The translations under genes and the position numbers were made by a program. A stretch of 7,066 nucleotides of DNA, taken from assembly GCA_014305015.1 (NCBI GenBank), contig JACRUB010000161.1:1-7066 (forward strand), written 5' to 3'. A model generated the notes under the pieces. It saw only the letters and a list, made by a program, of their open reading frames with translations, had not been told where the DNA came from and did not search any database. Each line of letters opens with the position of its first letter. Position 1 is the stretch's first letter. Below are positions 1 to 6,305 of this stretch, one piece after another. The stretch is from Vulcanimicrobiota bacterium (GTDB lineage Bacteria > Vulcanimicrobiota > Vulcanimicrobiia > Vulcanimicrobiales > Vulcanimicrobiaceae).

Positions 1-795
1 GAGCAATGAATTTTCACGCATAAGCCCACCCCCTAAGACGAGTGGGCATGGTTCGGCCGAAAGCCCCGATTTCTTGGCAACAACCTTCACGAGATCGCCA
101 AGCTCGAGAGCCGCGGTCTGCACGATTTTATGCGCGGAGCGCACGCCGTTGCTCGCAAGTGCGAGTATGTGCGGCGCAAGTGAGGCAATCAACGTGACCG
201 GAGGCTGTTCGGGCGCATAGACAAGATCGAAGAGCCCGGCCTGATCGCTAACCCCGAGGCGGCTTTCGAGTTCGGGTTTGAGCTCATCGGAGATGCCGCG
301 TCCATCGTAGATTCGCGCAAGCAACTTGGTCGCGGCAAGGCCGATTGAAAAGCCCGAGCCGTCATCGCCGAGCAGAAAGCCGTATCCGCCCGCGCGGAAC
401 GCTTGGCCCGCCGCATTTTCCGCATACGCGATGGACCCGGTACCTGCAATGAGGACGATGCCGGGACCGCTCGGAACACAAGCGCGAAGCGCAATGTGTG
501 CATCGTCTGAAACGCGGACTTGCGTGTGCGCATAGCGTTGCGCGATCGCTTTTTGCAGGCGTTGCGCAATTTCGATGCGGCCGGCGCCCGCCGCGCCGAC
601 ATAAATCGACGCGGGCGTTTTCTCCGCTAAAAGGTTCTCAATGAGGCCTACGATGCGGCTCGCCGCTTCTTCTGTGCCCAGCGTCGTTGCGCTGGCCCCT
701 TCCGCCGAAAGCGTTTGGCAAAAAACGCCGTCTTGCGAATAGGATGCGACAGTGGATGTACCGCCTGCATCAACGCCGACCGCTACCCCGCGCAT
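1..795 (-). CDS. BadF/BadG-family amino-sugar kinase (GlcNAc or GlcNAc/MurNAc kinase), 3' end cut by window edge
   Basis: A frame read from an ATG at 793-795 stays open for 265 codons to the left edge, so the C-terminus (roughly 50 residues by family length) is missing. The ASKHA-fold ATPase signatures of the BadF/BadG/BcrA/BcrD family are visible: the N-terminal phosphate loop D9-AGGTST, an SDD-x-x-x-A segment at 96-102, GTGS at 118-121, and GGYGFLLGDDGSG at 136-148, where most relatives have GDEGS. A glycine-rich LGGGLM segment lies near residue 258. Family members include N-acetylglucosamine kinases and the Clostridium MurK enzyme, which phosphorylates both MurNAc and GlcNAc in the cytosol. 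The start overlaps the end of anmK by 13 nt and has only a weak AGG four bases upstream, so translation is probably coupled. Placement after nagZ and anmK supports phosphorylation of sugars released in cell-wall recycling. Which sugar is preferred cannot be read from the sequence; a distant reading as a 2-hydroxyacyl-dehydratase activator is unlikely here. Confidence 0.87.
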   Translation of the reverse strand, partial: MRGVAVGVDAGGTSTVASYSQDGVFCQTLSAEGASATTLGTEEAASRIVGLIENLLAEKTPASIYVGAAGAGRIEIAQRLQKAIAQRYAHTQVRVSDDAHIALRACVPSGPGIVLIAGTGSIAYAENAAGQAFRAGGYGFLLGDDGSGFSIGLAATKLLARIYDGRGISDELKPELESRLGVSDQAGLFDLVYAPEQPPVTLIASLAPHILALASNGVRSAHKIVQTAALELGDLVKVVAKKSGLSAEPCPLVLGGGLMRENSLL

Positions 796-1934
796 TCGGC
801 CTGCACTCGTCTGCCGAGGGAGTCGAATTCATAGGGAACAATTGCGCCGAGCACGGCCTGCGCGCTTGCCCCGGTTACGCGCGGCAGATTAGCCGGCCGC
901 TCGCGCAACGTCTCATAACCGAGCAGGGCAAACGCGATTGCTTCCTTGGCATCGCTGCGGAGGTCCATATCCGTCGTCGTTTCGACACGGTATTCCGAAA
1001 GACGTTCCCGCAAGCGTTTCATGAGCGATGTATTGTACGCCCCGCCGCCGCTGACCAAGACTGCACACCCCGCCGGAGCGAGTTGCCGAACCGCATCCGC
1101 GATCGTCACCGCTGTCAGCTCCGTCAGGGTGGCCGCGCCGTCCTCGAGGGTCAAGGCCTGCATCACAGCCGCGTGTTCCGCTAAGAGAAACTGGCTGCCG
1201 AAACGTTCGCGCCCCGTTGATTTCGGTAGAACTTGAAAGAAATACGGATCGGCGAGCATCCGGTCCAGGGCCGCACGGTCGACCGTGCCGCGGGTGGCAA
1301 TTGCCCCATCTTCATCGAAGGTTTTTTCGTTCGCGGTTCGTTCTTGCAAGAATGCATCGATCAGCATGTTGCCGGGCCCGCAATCGAATGCAATCGCGTG
1401 CTCCGGTGTCGCAGCGCGCGGTAAGAACGTGAGGTTCGCAATCCCGCCGATATTGATCGCAATGCGGTCTTCGTCCGGCGATGTGAGCAGGAGCGAATCA
1501 ACATAGGGAACGAGCGGTGCGCCGTGGCCGCCGAGCGCGCAATCCGCACTTCGAAAATCAAAGCAGACCGTCGCATGAAGCCGGTCGCGCAAGAAATACG
1601 GCGATCCCAACTGCAACGTAATGGCACGCTCGCCATCATGGTAGACGGTTTGGCCATGCATCGCCGCATAATCGATCTTCCGCGTGCCTGCAACGCGAGC
1701 AGCCGCTTCGGCATACAGTTCTCCGACATGATGGTGCATATGCGCAACGGCAGATGTGCTGCCGTCATTCGGAGGCATAATCGATTTGAGCGCGTCCACC
1801 GTTTCTCGATCGTAAGGCACGGTCCCAAAGTCGATCAGCTCGAATGCATAACTTGCGCCGCGCGGATTAATTTCCACGAGCGCGGCATCGATACCGTCGA
1901 GCGACGTGCCGCTCATAAGTCCAATTGCAATCAT
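783..1934 (-). CDS. anmK: Anhydro-N-acetylmuramic acid kinase AnmK
   Basis: This 383-residue cytosolic enzyme should hydrolyse the 1,6-anhydro bond of anhydroMurNAc while phosphorylating O6 with ATP, giving MurNAc-6-phosphate for peptidoglycan recycling. Length matches the family (about 370). Family hallmarks appear in order: GLMSGTSLDGID at 5-16 (ATP phosphate loop and family signature), HGQTVYH at 93-99, GGHGAPLVPYVD at 135-146, NIGGIAN at 161-167, FDCGPGN at 183-189 with D184 in the position of the catalytic aspartate known from Pseudomonas AnmK, PKSTGRERFG at 237-246, and VSGGGAYN at 294-301. The ATG at 1932-1934 overlaps the stop of the preceding hydrolase gene as ATGA and has no Shine-Dalgarno of its own, so it is likely translated by coupling. 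Presence of AnmK implies that the cell meets anhydromuropeptides from lytic transglycosylases. The MurQ etherase expected to act next is not in the window. Confidence 0.97.
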   Translation of the reverse strand: MIAIGLMSGTSLDGIDAALVEINPRGASYAFELIDFGTVPYDRETVDALKSIMPPNDGSTSAVAHMHHHVGELYAEAAARVAGTRKIDYAAMHGQTVYHDGERAITLQLGSPYFLRDRLHATVCFDFRSADCALGGHGAPLVPYVDSLLLTSPDEDRIAINIGGIANLTFLPRAATPEHAIAFDCGPGNMLIDAFLQERTANEKTFDEDGAIATRGTVDRAALDRMLADPYFFQVLPKSTGRERFGSQFLLAEHAAVMQALTLEDGAATLTELTAVTIADAVRQLAPAGCAVLVSGGGAYNTSLMKRLRERLSEYRVETTTDMDLRSDAKEAIAFALLGYETLRERPANLPRVTGASAQAVLGAIVPYEFDSLGRRVQAECAG

Positions 1935-2911
1935 CGAAGGCCCAAGTCGTCGACAACCGCTTCATAAAATGCCGCGCGTAGGTCGCGTGTATCGTTGCGG
2001 CCGTAGTACACGCTATTCGTGAGCAAGACGGCGCTCACATCGCGCTCGGGATCGACCCAAATACACGTGCCGACAAATCCGGTGTGCCCAAAGCTGTTTT
2101 TCGAAAACCAGCGGCCACACGAGTTTTCATTGCTTGTCTTGAGTGCCCACCCTAACCCGCGGCGTAATACAGCGTCGTCTGCCTGCTCGCTCGTGGCCGC
2201 ACGCACCATATCGGGATCGAGCGTTGTTTGCCGTCCGTGGAAGGTCGCGAGATACCGTTCACCAAGCGCAGCCACGTCCGCCGCCGTGCCGAAGATGCCC
2301 GCATGTCCCGCGGTGCCACCCATCAAGAACGCCTTTTCATCATGCACGAATCCTTGCACGCGCCCGCGCCAACCGTCATCTTCAGTGGCCGGAATCGCCG
2401 GCCGCTGCCGGCTGCGCGGAAGATATCCCGGAATCATTTGCTGCAATGCGATGCCTTCGATGCGCTCGAGTAGTGCGCCGAGCGCAATGAACCCTAAATC
2501 CGAGTAGATTACACTTTCACCTGGCGCCTGGACCAAATCCCGGGCGATCGCAAATTCGACAACGTTTGTACCGAGGAGTTGCCGGTAATCCGCGCCCGAA
2601 TTCATGCCTGAGATATGCGCGAGCAACATGCGCAACGTAATCGGTTCGTGGTCGGTGTTCGCCCACTCCGGAATCCACCGTACGAGCAATCCGTCGAGCG
2701 TGAGCACACCGCGTTGCACGAGTTCAAGCGCGCGTGTTGCAACGAAGATTTTTGTGATGGAAGCAAGATCGAAGAGCGTATCGCGATAAACGGGGCGCGC
2801 TAGCACATCGTCGCGCGTCCTGCCATAGGCTCTCTCGTACACAAGACGTCCCTGGTGCTCAACGCGCGCTACGGCTCCGGTAAAGATCGTACCGCACGCA
2901 GCGCGCACCAC
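1931..2911 (-). CDS. Serine hydrolase, beta-lactamase / class C (S12, PF00144-type) family
   Basis: This 326-residue protein has the three catalytic signatures of the serine beta-lactamase-like family: S51-I-T-K54 (nucleophile serine and general base lysine, in LASITKIF), Y136-S-D138, and H276-T-G278 in FGHTGFVGT. LLAHISG at 96-102 is also typical. No signal peptide or membrane segment is visible, since the fold begins almost at residue 8 (IFTGAVARVEHQGRLVYE). It is therefore predicted to be cytosolic, unlike secreted relatives. Members act as D,D-carboxypeptidases, D-aminopeptidases, esterases or beta-lactamases, and sequence does not settle which. It sits between nagZ and anmK, as the Bacillus beta-lactamase-like gene amlB sits beside nagZ, suggesting work on peptide or ester groups of muropeptides. 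The assigned start is GTG at 2909-2911, one base after the nagZ stop. A good GAGGTGG lies about 16 nt upstream, too far for that GTG, and a CTG at 2921-2923 is better spaced. Confidence 0.9.
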   Translation of the reverse strand: MVRAACGTIFTGAVARVEHQGRLVYERAYGRTRDDVLARPVYRDTLFDLASITKIFVATRALELVQRGVLTLDGLLVRWIPEWANTDHEPITLRMLLAHISGMNSGADYRQLLGTNVVEFAIARDLVQAPGESVIYSDLGFIALGALLERIEGIALQQMIPGYLPRSRQRPAIPATEDDGWRGRVQGFVHDEKAFLMGGTAGHAGIFGTAADVAALGERYLATFHGRQTTLDPDMVRAATSEQADDAVLRRGLGWALKTSNENSCGRWFSKNSFGHTGFVGTCIWVDPERDVSAVLLTNSVYYGRNDTRDLRAAFYEAVVDDLGLR

Positions 2912-2912
2912 G

Positions 2913-4424
2913 TTATCGTACAGCCGGCCACCTCACGGGCAACTCGCCGGACGGGCCTTTGCGCTCGAACAGAAGCGCGCTCAGGGCCAGCATGTTCGAA
3001 TCATCATCGCCGTACATCGCTACCACGTTCCGAGCTTCGGGAAACTCCAAAATATCAAACGGTTCGCGCATCGAGATCAGCAACGCATCCGCAGAGTGGC
3101 GAAGAATCTCGTGGATTGCCGCTGCCTGCATCTGATGGACATGGGCGCGGCGCGAAAGTACGGCGACGTCCGCTTCGGAATTCGAGAGCTCATCCATCAA
3201 CTTGCGCAGTTCTTCTGCAGTGGGGTCAAGCGGATAGAAGAGCTGCACCGCGCCGCCGGCGGCCCGTAGCGGTGCGTGGTGCGCATGCGTTCCCTGCGCA
3301 CCCTCCGTGGTTGTTCCGAGGAAGCTGATCACGTGGAGATTCCTCGGATCGACGTGCGGGTTTCCGCGGACACTCGTGACGGCAGCGTTTGCGATCTCCT
3401 CCGCAATATTCGCATAGAGCGGCGGTGCGGCGGCATCGATCGGAGGCTGCAGAGTATGGCGCAACTTGCTCACGCGTTCGTACGCCTCTTGCAAGCGCAA
3501 CAGCGGAAGGCGGCCGTCCGAAACAGCAGCGGTAATGCCTTCTATCGCCTCCATTGCGAGATCGATACGGTGAGAAATCAAAATGCAATCCGCCCCGGCT
3601 TGGAGTGCGAGCACCGCCCCTTGTGCCGTTCCCACGCTTTTTGCAATAGCGTCCATCTCCATGCAGTCCGTAAAGCAGACGCCCGTAAAGCCGATTTCGT
3701 TGCGCAGCACATCCGTTAGAACATGCCGCGAGGCCGTGGCCGGATGCTCCTTATCGAAAGCCTCAACGATGATGTGTGCCGTCATAACCGCTCGCGCATT
3801 CGGCAGCAACGTCACAAACGGCAGCAAGTCACGCGAGCGAAGCACGGCTTGGTCTTCACTGACTCGCGGCAGTTGCAAGTGCGTGTCGACCGCGGTGGAA
3901 CCGTGCCCGGGAAAATGCTTGTAGGTTGCAACAACGCCGCCGGCTTCGAGACCTCGCGCAAACGCACTGCCGAACTTTATGACGGTTTGCGGATCGTCGC
4001 CGAACGAGCGCGTTCCAATGACGGTATTGTCCCGATGCAGTGCGAGATCGAGCACCGGAGCGAAATCAACGTTCGCCCCGATCCTGCGCAAATCGTGCGC
4101 AGTTTGTTCTCCAGCCATGCGCGCAATTTTGGGCCGGCGGGTTGCGGCTAGGGTCATCATCGAGGGAATGTGGGCAATGCCCTCGCGGAGACGCACGACG
4201 CGTCCGCCTTCTTGATCGATTGCGATAATCGGCACGCGCTCCCCGAAAGCGCGGCGCACCGAATCGGTCAGCGCACGGGTTTGCTCGACGGTTTGCGTAT
4301 TGCGTCCGAAAAGAATGATGCCGGCAAACGGCGCTTGTTTGAGCTGCGCCGCGACCTCGCTCGTAAGGTTGGCTCCCTCAAATCCGGTGCAGATGACGCC
4401 CGCGGCTAAGTCCCGTACTTGCAT
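2913..4424 (-). CDS. nagZ: Beta-N-acetylglucosaminidase NagZ, glycoside hydrolase family 3, two-domain form
   Basis: This 503-residue enzyme should remove non-reducing GlcNAc from GlcNAc-MurNAc or GlcNAc-anhydroMurNAc (peptides). The GH3 TIM barrel occupies about residues 1-325. Visible are GIILFGRN at 35-42, AIDQEGGRVVR at 68-78, the NagZ motif KHFPGHGSTAVDTH at 169-182 with the flexible-loop Asp180/His182 dyad that serves as acid/base, MTAHI at 214-218, and the nucleophile Asp253 in FTDCMEMDAI. The residue after the nucleophile is Cys, where many relatives have Asp or Ala. Residues from about 345 on form a second alpha/beta domain ending in GELPVRWP, as in two-domain GH3 enzymes such as Bacillus NagZ. 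Gram-negative NagZ has only the barrel (about 340 residues). No signal peptide is seen, so a cytosolic site is inferred. The ATG at 4422-4424 shares one base with the stop of the ABC gene (TAATG) and lacks its own Shine-Dalgarno, pointing to coupling. Confidence 0.94.
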   Translation of the reverse strand: MQVRDLAAGVICTGFEGANLTSEVAAQLKQAPFAGIILFGRNTQTVEQTRALTDSVRRAFGERVPIIAIDQEGGRVVRLREGIAHIPSMMTLAATRRPKIARMAGEQTAHDLRRIGANVDFAPVLDLALHRDNTVIGTRSFGDDPQTVIKFGSAFARGLEAGGVVATYKHFPGHGSTAVDTHLQLPRVSEDQAVLRSRDLLPFVTLLPNARAVMTAHIIVEAFDKEHPATASRHVLTDVLRNEIGFTGVCFTDCMEMDAIAKSVGTAQGAVLALQAGADCILISHRIDLAMEAIEGITAAVSDGRLPLLRLQEAYERVSKLRHTLQPPIDAAAPPLYANIAEEIANAAVTSVRGNPHVDPRNLHVISFLGTTTEGAQGTHAHHAPLRAAGGAVQLFYPLDPTAEELRKLMDELSNSEADVAVLSRRAHVHQMQAAAIHEILRHSADALLISMREPFDILEFPEARNVVAMYGDDDSNMLALSALLFERKGPSGELPVRWPAVR

Positions 4425-5422
4425 TAGAGGACGAGTCCGCTAGCAGGGTCGTATCGCACTGCCTTTTGACGGTTAAAGTGCAAACCGAGACGTTCGCCCA
4501 TCGCCGGCTTTTGTTCCACCGCACGAACGCTCAAAAGCCCTAGTGAAGTTTGGACTTGCGCATGCCAGCCACCGGCCGCGAACTCGCACGACCGCACGAT
4601 GCCATCGACGTCGCGCGCGCCATTATTGATCGCTATATCTTGAGGCCGGATCCCAATCACGACGGCTCCGCAGCCCAAAACGGCATTTGCATCGTGGAAC
4701 ACATTCATTGGCAGTGGTCCCAAAAACCTCGCAATCGCACTAGACGCCGGCCTCGCATACACGCGATCGGGCTCATCGCATTGCGTGATCCGTCCGTCCA
4801 TCAAGATCGCAAGGCGGTCGGCGCTGCCAAGTGCTTCTTCGTGATCGTGAGTGACGAGCAGAACCGCGCACCCGGCTGCTTTGGGAATGGAGCGAAGCGC
4901 TTCGCGCACCGGCTCTCGCGCACCGGGATCGAGCCCTGCAAGCGGCTCATCCAGCAAGAGCACGCGTGGATCGCGCAGCAACGCGCGTGCAATTGCCAAG
5001 CGCTGACGTTCGCCGCCCGAGAGCCCGGCGATTCGGCGGTCCAATAACGCTTCGATTCCAAAAGTCGCAGCCATAGCGTGGACGCGCTCGGACAGAGCCG
5101 TCGCGCTCATCGAACGCAGACGCAGCGGAAAGGCGAGATTCTCAAACGTGCTGAGATGATCGAAAAGCGCGCCGCTTTGAAAGACCAAACCGATCGCGCG
5201 CCGTTCGGGAGCAACTGCCGTTACATCGTCATCCGCGATGCGAACGATCCCTTCATCGGGACGCTCGAGGCCTGCGAGGACGCGAAGCAACGTCGATTTG
5301 CCGGCCGCCGTCGGACCCAGAATAACGAAACGCTCCGCTGTTTGCACGCGAAGCGAGATATCATCCAGGACCAGCTTTGAATGAAAGGATTTACGGACGC
5401 GTTGCGCTTCGAGCGCGCTCAC
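4424..5422 (-). CDS. ABC transporter ATP-binding subunit, MalK/PotA-like with C-terminal TOBE-type domain
   Basis: This 332-residue ATPase carries all nucleotide-binding motifs: Walker A GPTAAGKST at 36-44, Q-loop Gln82 in VFQSG, signature LSGGERQR at 134-141, Walker B LLLDEP at 155-160, D-loop Asp165 and switch His192 in VTHDHEEAL. The C-terminal 90 or so residues contain GIRPQDI, typical of the regulatory TOBE/MOP-like domain in ATPases of sugar, polyamine and inorganic-ion importers. It would bind the cytosolic face of a two-permease importer. No permease or binding protein is in the window, so it may be a shared or orphan ATPase. Being in the nagZ operon suggests uptake of an amino sugar or cell-wall fragment, which is inference. 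The start is GTG at 5420-5422, four bases after the upstream stop. An AGGAG sits only one base before it, abnormally close, yet no other start codon precedes the conserved N-terminus. Confidence 0.93.
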   Translation of the reverse strand: MSALEAQRVRKSFHSKLVLDDISLRVQTAERFVILGPTAAGKSTLLRVLAGLERPDEGIVRIADDDVTAVAPERRAIGLVFQSGALFDHLSTFENLAFPLRLRSMSATALSERVHAMAATFGIEALLDRRIAGLSGGERQRLAIARALLRDPRVLLLDEPLAGLDPGAREPVREALRSIPKAAGCAVLLVTHDHEEALGSADRLAILMDGRITQCDEPDRVYARPASSAIARFLGPLPMNVFHDANAVLGCGAVVIGIRPQDIAINNGARDVDGIVRSCEFAAGGWHAQVQTSLGLLSVRAVEQKPAMGERLGLHFNRQKAVRYDPASGLVL

Positions 5423-5426
5423 GCTC

Positions 5427-5816
5427 CTAGTGTATCCGGATTATTTGCGCCGTGAGACGACCTGCTACTTCACTAACGTACACCGAAATGTGCGCACCTT
5501 GCGCAAGGTCGGCGATCGTTCCGTACTGGTCCCCGCGACGCATAATATTGGTGCTTGGCAGGATGACGACGTCAACCCGGCCGCGGCGTGCGGTTTGTAC
5601 GTGGAGAATTCCTCGCGCGTAATCGATGCCCACAATGTCGCCGTCCAAGACGCCGCGATCGTGGCCTTGCGTCTCGACATCGTTGTCGTTCTGCTCTTGG
5701 TCCTCAGCAATCACAACCTGGCCAAGACCTGAAGTCGCCAATGCGTCAGCGCGCGCTGCCGGAGAGCCGAGCGCGAGGATGATCAGAGCGATGATAAAAT
5801 AGCGAGCGAAGATCAT
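5427..5816 (-). CDS. Small secreted protein, DUF5666-like beta-barrel repeat
   Basis: From the ATG at 5814-5816 this gives 129 residues. An N-terminal signal peptide is clear: Arg5, a hydrophobic core at about 6-17 (YFIIALIILALG), and a likely cleavage after Ala-Arg-Ala23. The mature part is about 106 residues, begins with an acidic, Asn/Gln-rich stretch (EDQEQNDNDVE), then has a beta-rich pattern of the DUF5666 type: GDIVGIDYARGILHVQT, a TNIMRRG-like threonine step, DLAQGAHISVYV and a closing RLTAQIIRI. Such domains are small predicted beta-barrels found in exported bacterial proteins; their function is unknown. An in-frame GTG at 5838-5840 would add eight residues before the signal peptide and was not chosen. 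Neither start has a strong Shine-Dalgarno. The stop lies four bases before the ABC ATPase start, so it probably leads the recycling operon. Family assignment is by pattern only and could be wrong. Confidence 0.78.
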   Translation of the reverse strand: MIFARYFIIALIILALGSPAARADALATSGLGQVVIAEDQEQNDNDVETQGHDRGVLDGDIVGIDYARGILHVQTARRGRVDVVILPSTNIMRRGDQYGTIADLAQGAHISVYVSEVAGRLTAQIIRIH

Positions 5817-6002
5817 ACGTTGTTCTAACGCGGGTGGCACGCCGTGCGTTCCGCGCCTGCCGATGTTCTCCCCGCTCTTTACGAAAGCCCACCCTCGCTT
5901 GCAAAGTAGTCTTAAACGGGGCTCCCCTGCACCATTATGGAGTCAGTCCCCCGCACGAGTGGGGCCAAATGTAGGCTCCCGGAATCTTCAGAAGGGCTAG
6001 TA
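5817..6002 (-). promoter_or_regulatory. Non-coding 186-bp stretch with candidate operon promoter and GC-rich dyads
   Basis: No convincing gene lies here. Read on the minus strand, a weak sigma70-like pair is visible: TTGCAA at 5899-5904 and TAAAGA at 5876-5881 with a 17-base spacer. It would start transcription about 50 bases before the ATG of the secreted-protein gene at 5816. A separate CATAAT at 5934-5939 has no matching -35 box. Between 5918 and 5952 the minus-strand RNA could fold as GGGG/CCCC and CTCC/GGAG stems separated by an ACTGA bulge, with a 13-base loop, followed by GTTTAAG. That could be a weak terminator for the gene ending at 6003, but the U tract is only three bases. A second short dyad is CCCC 5949-5952 / GGGG 5961-5964. 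All of these are by-eye matches. Confidence 0.35.
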
Positions 6003-6302
6003 TCAGGCAAGCTGCTGCTCGTATGCCCTGCGCGCTTCGGCCGCTCGATCTCCGCCCTCGCGGGACGCAGCGACGTTCGAGCGGAGGCGTCGAACCGCGT
6101 CGTCTTCCGGAGACTTGCCCGCCAAGACAAGACGCAGCGCGATCAGTGCTTGATCGTCAATTTTTGCGCCGAGCATCTCAAGGGCCCGGTAAAACGGGGC
6201 TGCCTGCGGATCGTCGGCCCGCTCGTCTAGTAAACCCGCAATCACATCCGCCTTGCTGCCGCGTTTATCGAGAAGATAGTCATCGAGGGAATCGAACTTC
6301 AT
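6003..6302 (-). CDS. Hypothetical small acidic alpha-helical protein
   Basis: I do not recognise this 99-residue protein. It starts MKFDSLDDYLLDKRG, has no Cys or Trp, no signal peptide and no membrane segment, and is rich in Asp, Glu, Arg and Ala. Residues from about 35 to the end look helical (ALEMLGAKIDDQALIALRLV, then a charged Arg/Glu/Ala-rich tail ending YEQQLA). Codon choice favours G or C in third positions, like the neighbours, supporting this strand over the overlapping plus-strand frame at 5937-6230. The ATG at 6300-6302 is preferred; a TTG at 6390-6392 would extend it by 30 residues of unusual composition into the divergent gene. No Shine-Dalgarno precedes the ATG. It is separated by 186 bp from the recycling operon, so it may or may not share its transcript. 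The start lies 3 bp from the start of the plus-strand gene, which is odd for two real genes. Confidence 0.7.
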   Translation of the reverse strand: MKFDSLDDYLLDKRGSKADVIAGLLDERADDPQAAPFYRALEMLGAKIDDQALIALRLVLAGKSPEDDAVRRLRSNVAASREGGDRAAEARRAYEQQLA

Positions 6303-6305
6303 TCT

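Noticed and set aside
687..1184. Plus-strand open frame of 165 codons
   Set aside because: It lies antisense to anmK and the kinase gene, whose motifs are unmistakable, and its Arg/Pro/His-rich translation resembles no family.
1361..1828. Minus-strand open frame of 155 codons
   Set aside because: It is a frame-shifted reading of the anmK coding region; the anmK frame carries the conserved motifs.
3226..3588. Minus-strand open frame of 120 codons
   Set aside because: It is an out-of-frame reading inside nagZ with Arg/Cys-rich composition typical of shadow frames.
4550..5047. Plus-strand open frame of 165 codons
   Set aside because: It is antisense to the ABC ATPase and has no recognisable domain.
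5430..5732. Plus-strand open frame antisense to the small secreted protein gene
   Set aside because: The minus frame has a clear signal peptide and a DUF5666-like pattern, whereas this frame has neither.
5427..5840. Longer version of the secreted protein starting at GTG 5840
   Set aside because: It places eight residues (VPPALEQR) ahead of a normal signal peptide that already has its own ATG at 5816.
5937..6230. Plus-strand open frame of 97 codons
   Set aside because: It overlaps the hypothetical minus-strand gene, whose codon choice and helical, acidic protein look more like a real gene; this one is Arg-rich and unlike any family.
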